Shown: positions 59,959 through 64,000 of the stretch, piece after piece | How positions within the stretch are numbered: position 1 is the first letter of the stretch | Layout: each line of letters opens with the position of its first letter | Source of the DNA: Psettodes erumei | Lineage: Eukaryota; Chordata; Actinopteri; Pleuronectiformes; Psettodidae | Assembly (NCBI GenBank): GCA_016785225.1 | Contig: JAFBJZ010000847.1 | Coordinates: 1 to 64,000, forward strand | Reading direction: 5' to 3' | Length of the DNA stretch: 64,000 nt | Program-made: the position numbers and the translations under genes | The notes under the pieces: model-generated | The model's input: only the letters and a program-made list of their open reading frames with translations | The model's database searches: none | Told to the model about the DNA's origin: nothing

Positions 59959-62900
59959 TTAATATTGAATATCTCTCGTTTTTCCCATTATATGCTTTTT
60001 GGTATTTTGTTCTGGTCTCAGTACAATAACATAACATTTAGGGATAAAAATGCAGAAAAGTATCCCATAACTGGAGGCTAAAATAGCAAATATCTCCACA
60101 GCCACAGTGAACTTCCCAGGAGAGCTGACATATGCTGGGATAAAGGTGATCCAGACTGCACAGAATATCAACATGCTGAAGGTGATGAATTTAGCTTCAT
60201 TGAAATTATCAGGCAGTTTTCGAGCTAAAAAAGCAAGTAAAAAACACAGGACAGCCAAGAGTCCTATGTAACCTAACACAGCCCAGAAAGCTACAGCTGA
60301 TCCTAAGGCACATTCAAGTATAATCTTCTCCTTATAGTGGCTCATATTTCTGAAAGGATACGGAGGGTTGATTGACAGCCAAAGTATACAGATCACAACC
60401 TGTATGAAAGTGAAAGCCAGAACACTGAGTCTCTGCTGTGCAGGCCCAAACCATTTCATCACATTTCTCCCTGGAAGCGTAGCCCTGAATGCCATTAACA
60501 CAACTATAGTTTTCCCCAGAACACAAGAGACACAGAGGACAAAGGTGATGCCGAACGCTGTGTGTCGCAGCATGCAGGACCACTCAGAGGGCCGGCCCAT
60601 GAAGGTCAGAGAGCACAGGAAACACAGAGTCAGGGAGAAGAGCAGCAGGAAGCTCAGCTCAGAGTTATTGGCCCTGACAATGGGAGTGTCCCGGAAGTGA
60701 AAGAACACTAACGCTATCATAACCGTCAAAATTGCTCCAAGCAAACAAAAAAATGTTAAAATGATCCCCATGATCTCTGTATAGGACAGAAATTCATTTT
60801 CCTTCAAGATGCATGTGTCTCCTCTAGTATTCGGCCAGTAATCAGTGGGACACTTAAGGCACTCCACAGAGTCTGTGTTGGAAAAAGACGGTGAAGATTA
60901 GATCATGTGATAAGTTTTGTACCAAGGCTTTAATTAATGTGTAATTTTCCTGTTTTTGTGAATCAAACCTGTAATGTTGCTGATTTCTCCTTCTGCACAT
61001 GGTATGCAGTCATAACAGCAAACAGGTTTTCCTTTCTGCAGGACTTTGCGTTTTCCTGGGGGGCAGTTCTCACTGCAGACTGATACAGGCACCTGATGCA
61101 TGAATATACGGAGGAGTTGTGTGTTTGGTTTTTATTTTGTTTGTGTTCATATGTCAGTGAAATTTATCACAGAAACATTTAATGAAGTAATTCACTATTT
61201 TTGCAATTTATTTCCTATTTCTACTAGCTTATGAAATGTTATGCAGTATGGCACTATGGCTGACTACCCAGAAATGTGAAAACAAAGCAACATGAACATG
61301 TACCGTGTGACGTCCTCCAGCCCAAACTATCTTCACAGCATTCATTATAAATTGATGCTCATGGGGCAGAGTGGCATCAAAGACACCGACTGTGGCGACA
61401 TGCATGGTCCCTGAAGTTACCTGTTGTAAATTTATGAGTTCATATCGTGCAGGTGAATCTCCATTCTGGTCAAAAGTCACTCTCTCCCCCTGACTTGTTG
61501 TGAAGTTGATATCCTGTAAATAACGCAGCACCTGTACACAAGAGGAAAGACTTAATAATAAGACATAATTAAATGTGACTTGTTATTTTAAAATAAAGCT
61601 TGTGTAATTTCAATTAACATTTGCTTTAAGGGATATAAACTAACCAGTAATTTAAAACATTTAGTAACCTTTTTGCTTTCCTCCTCACCTGCCATGGTTG
61701 AATATGTTTGGTATCAGCACAGCTACCATTATAGAAAGGACCCTTCTCTTTGCATGTGACCAGGTTGTGAAGAGCATGAGACACTGCATAAACTGACTTA
61801 TACACATTGTTTGTGAATCTCAGCTCAGAAACATCTGTAAAATATGATTCAACCTTCTGCAAGCTCTCCGAGCCGCTGCATGGCTTTCTTTGTGTGGTGG
61901 CGCTCAGAGAGCAGTCAAACAAGTCCTCCCAGAAATCTCTGACAAACTGACTCTCAGGGAACTGTGAGGGGTGGAGGCTCCTCAGGTGCTCCTCCAGCCC
62001 TGGGATCTGAGCTTGACTGACAACAAAGCCCAGGGAGCCCACCAGGATGCTATGTCCCTCATGGTCTATGAGAGAGTTATCTGTGATCCAGGCATCACTC
62101 CCAACCCACTGCAGTCCTGTAATGTTCTGCTTGTACAATTCCGTCGCCAGCACGTTCACTTCTCTGTGTGACATGAAGGCCACAATGACTTTAGAGGTGG
62201 AGTGTTTCACGGTCTCAACTACTTTTGTTAAATCGCGAGGGGGACCTGTTTGCTCAAATGCTTCGTAATACTCAATGCACACCCCTTCTTCTTGTGCAGC
62301 TTGTATAAATGTGGTGATCCCGTTCACGCCGTAGTCATTTTTATTACTTATTGCCCCCACCCAGGTCCAACCAAAGAGCTTCACCAGCTTTGCTAAGGCT
62401 CTGCTCTGGTGGAGATCACTGGGAATGGTTCGAAAGAAGGATGGAAACTCCTCTCTGTTGCTCAGACATGCACAGGTGGCAAAGTGGCTGAGCTGTGCCA
62501 AAGGAGTAAACAAAATAGATACATTACACATGGATCATCTGGAAATATTTCATATATTACAAATTAAGAAAATATCAAACAAATTATAAAAATATTATTC
62601 AAGGTTAACCAAGAAACTATTTGAAATCTTGAATAAGATATATTGACAATCATTTTAATCCAAAATAAAAGATGTACACATTAAAAAACTTAAACATTTA
62701 CCACTGGTATCTGAAATCTTCCTATAATCCGAGCAAATCCCATTGTGGGTGCAGAGCCAGAATGGCCTAGCACAGCCTGGGCAGTTTCCGTCTTTGTACA
62801 GTTCCTCTCGTCTATGATCTCCCTCTGCCCACTGGCTAAATCTACTGCAGACTTAATGATGTTTGTCATTCCACAGGAATTGTATATCTTGTAGCCCAGT

Positions 62901-63300
62901 TTGTGGTTTGGGAGAATTGCAGGATTTTGATTTATTTCCTCAATTGCAAAGATCATGGTTTGGGCAAATTTGAATTCTCTTGCATTGATACTAGAAAAGA
63001 TAAAATATATATTATATTATTTCATCTGCATAAAAACATATTGAACAAGAAAGCACATAATAGAACACAATTTAAGGTAGCCACCAAAATGCATACTTAC
63101 TTTAGGCACACTGGAGGATTGGGTAAGGTGTGAAATGTGGGCACACTGCCTCTGTACCCAGTACGAAAGGTGAAAATGCCACCCAAAATGAAGTCTCCAG
63201 CCTTGGTCAGCTCAGGTGGTTGTACCATCCCCTGCAGCTGGCACACAGGTGAAACCCTCCTCATCAGAAGAGCCAGGAGGACCAGCTTCAGTAGTTGCAT
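59959..63300 (-). CDS. OlfC/V2R-like receptor M, intact, standard six exons
   Basis: Class C olfactory receptor of 852 residues. Exons (minus): 63300-63101, 62990-62702, 62492-61689 (VFT core), 61531-61304, 61092-60969 and 60872-59959; phases consistent, GT-AG. The start at 63300 (MQLLKLVLLALLM) gives a clean signal peptide about 46 nt below a TATAAAG box; two in-frame ATGs upstream (63366, 63360) lie beyond that box. Motifs: GDFILGG, FAIEEIN, LGHSGSAPT, IPSD, KNDYG. The hinge Glu found in the other genes (SEAW or SESW) is Asp here (GSDAW). NCD3G CCYDCIPC; 7TM CMLRHTAFGITFVLC, ECALGSAVAFW, FNEAKFITFSML. Exon 3 starts with Leu (CTC) rather than the usual Val. The membrane domain is closest to E and K in this window. 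Confidence 0.93.
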
Positions 63301-63345
63301 TGCTTCGCACTGCCTGGCCTCTTCATCTACATCCCCATCTACACT

Positions 63346-63352
63346 CTTTATA
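63346..63352 (-). promoter_or_regulatory. TATA box of gene M
   Basis: The minus strand reads GGTATAAAGAG about 46 nt above the chosen ATG, which decides the start in favour of 63300. Confidence 0.6.
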
Positions 63353-64000
63353 CCCTGCATATGCATGTTCAGCCTGGTTCATGTCCATGCTCACGTCCAT
63401 GGACCCACTGCTGTAGGATGGAAAAGTCCCCCGGGGATAAAGAAAAAGAGGTGTGGTGTGTACAGTAATGGAATAGTATACAATAGGCATAATCACAATA
63501 TATTTATGTGTCTTATTTCTTGTTGTCACTTTACAAGAATATCTAATGTGCAGCCCTAAAGATAAGAGGGGTCACTTATAATGTAACACAGTACTGAGGC
63601 TGTGCATCTCAAACTGAATTAACTGTTTATAGACATGTCAACTTAGATTGTTCAGGTCTTGACACAGTTATTTAGTGAATCTGAGTCTGGTGCTGTCACC
63701 ATGGTTTAATGTCTTCATCAACCAGCAGAAGTCAAATGTGTTGGTACTTGCTCATTGTGGGAACTTTTGGGTTTCTCTGTGTAATATTGTAAGGTGTTGA
63801 CCTTATCCTGCAAAGTGCCTTGAAATAATGTGTGATGCGATATGGTGCTATAAAATGGAATTGAACTGAATTGAAATGTCTTTCTAACATCTAAGATTTC
63901 CAAGTCACAGTGTTGTATAAGGTTAGAAGATAAGCCAGTATGGCCATAATAACGCATACTGAAGCACGTTAGACAGGTGATGTAAGGCCTTCATGGTCTC
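63353..64000. other. Right-end flank
   Basis: No coding exon seen. It contains an interspersed-repeat tail at about 63740-63880. Confidence 0.5.
63740..63880 (+). repeat. Teleost interspersed-repeat tail (TTGAATTGAA type)
   Basis: The series AAAGTGCCTTGAAATAA, then TGTGATGCGATATGGTGCTA and TAAAATGGAATTGAACTGAA closely follows a repeat tail seen very often in teleost genomes (the word GGCGCTATATAAATAAAATT with short TGAAT repeats). Family assignment is from memory. Confidence 0.5.

Noticed and set aside
8558..63300. Taste receptor (T1R), calcium-sensing receptor or GPRC6A identity for the array
   Set aside because: Tandem copy number, short tails and the V2R-type 7TM motifs (NSELSFLLL, FNEAK followed by LITFSML) fit OlfC; the calcium-sensing receptor is typically single-copy with a long tail.
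1..64000. CRISPR arrays, bacterial operons, tRNA or rRNA genes, viral genes
   Set aside because: None seen; the repeats are microsatellites, dispersed elements and paralogous exons, and the genes are intron-containing vertebrate genes.

Overview
The window is teleost fish DNA. Almost all of it is a tandem array of olfactory class C receptors (OlfC, the fish V2R-like receptors, often auto-named 'extracellular calcium-sensing receptor-like'). The fish call rests on the receptor family, the gene density (13 genes in 64 kb, many introns of 75-400 bp), (CA)n tracts and interspersed repeats that look fish-typical. The compact introns suggest a percomorph-like genome rather than zebrafish; that part is inference. 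No species can be named.

Layout, left to right, with letters used throughout: A (-, 105-1113, 5' exons only, runs off the left edge), B (-, 3433-7406), C (-, 8558-12773), D (-, 14082-18727), E (+, 19808-23697), F (-, 24979-29152), G (+, 30116-34650), H (-, 35815-40126), I (+, 41181-45747), J (-, 46149-49347), K (-, 51347-54500), L (-, 56600-58950, an odd gene), M (-, 59959-63300). A, B, C, D and F form one close subfamily. E, G, H and I are more divergent and alternate in strand, giving head-to-head (D/E, F/G, H/I) and tail-to-tail (E/F, G/H, I/J) pairs. J, K and M keep the standard six-exon V2R structure.

Each receptor gene encodes a signal peptide, a Venus flytrap (VFT) ligand-binding module, a nine-cysteine NCD3G linker and a seven-helix domain with a short tail. 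All are expected to act at the ciliary or microvillar surface of olfactory neurons as amino-acid or related odorant receptors. Usually one such receptor is chosen per neuron, so the genes form a repertoire rather than a pathway. D, E, I, J, K and M read through intact. G is open only if an acceptor 17 nt upstream of the expected one is used. B, F and H each carry one frame-breaking indel (real or sequencing error). C carries two and is a pseudogene.

The main oddities are: (1) gene L, an intact 446-codon five-exon model that joins an unrecognised Cys-rich ectodomain to a degraded V2R membrane domain; (2) extra introns inside the normally single 800-bp VFT exon and inside the 7TM exon, whose distribution conflicts between genes; (3) gene B, a mosaic whose introns match three different neighbours; (4) gene G, about 1033 residues, with expanded ectodomain loops. 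Exon coordinates were derived by hand from splice sites, reading phase and comparison between the paralogs.
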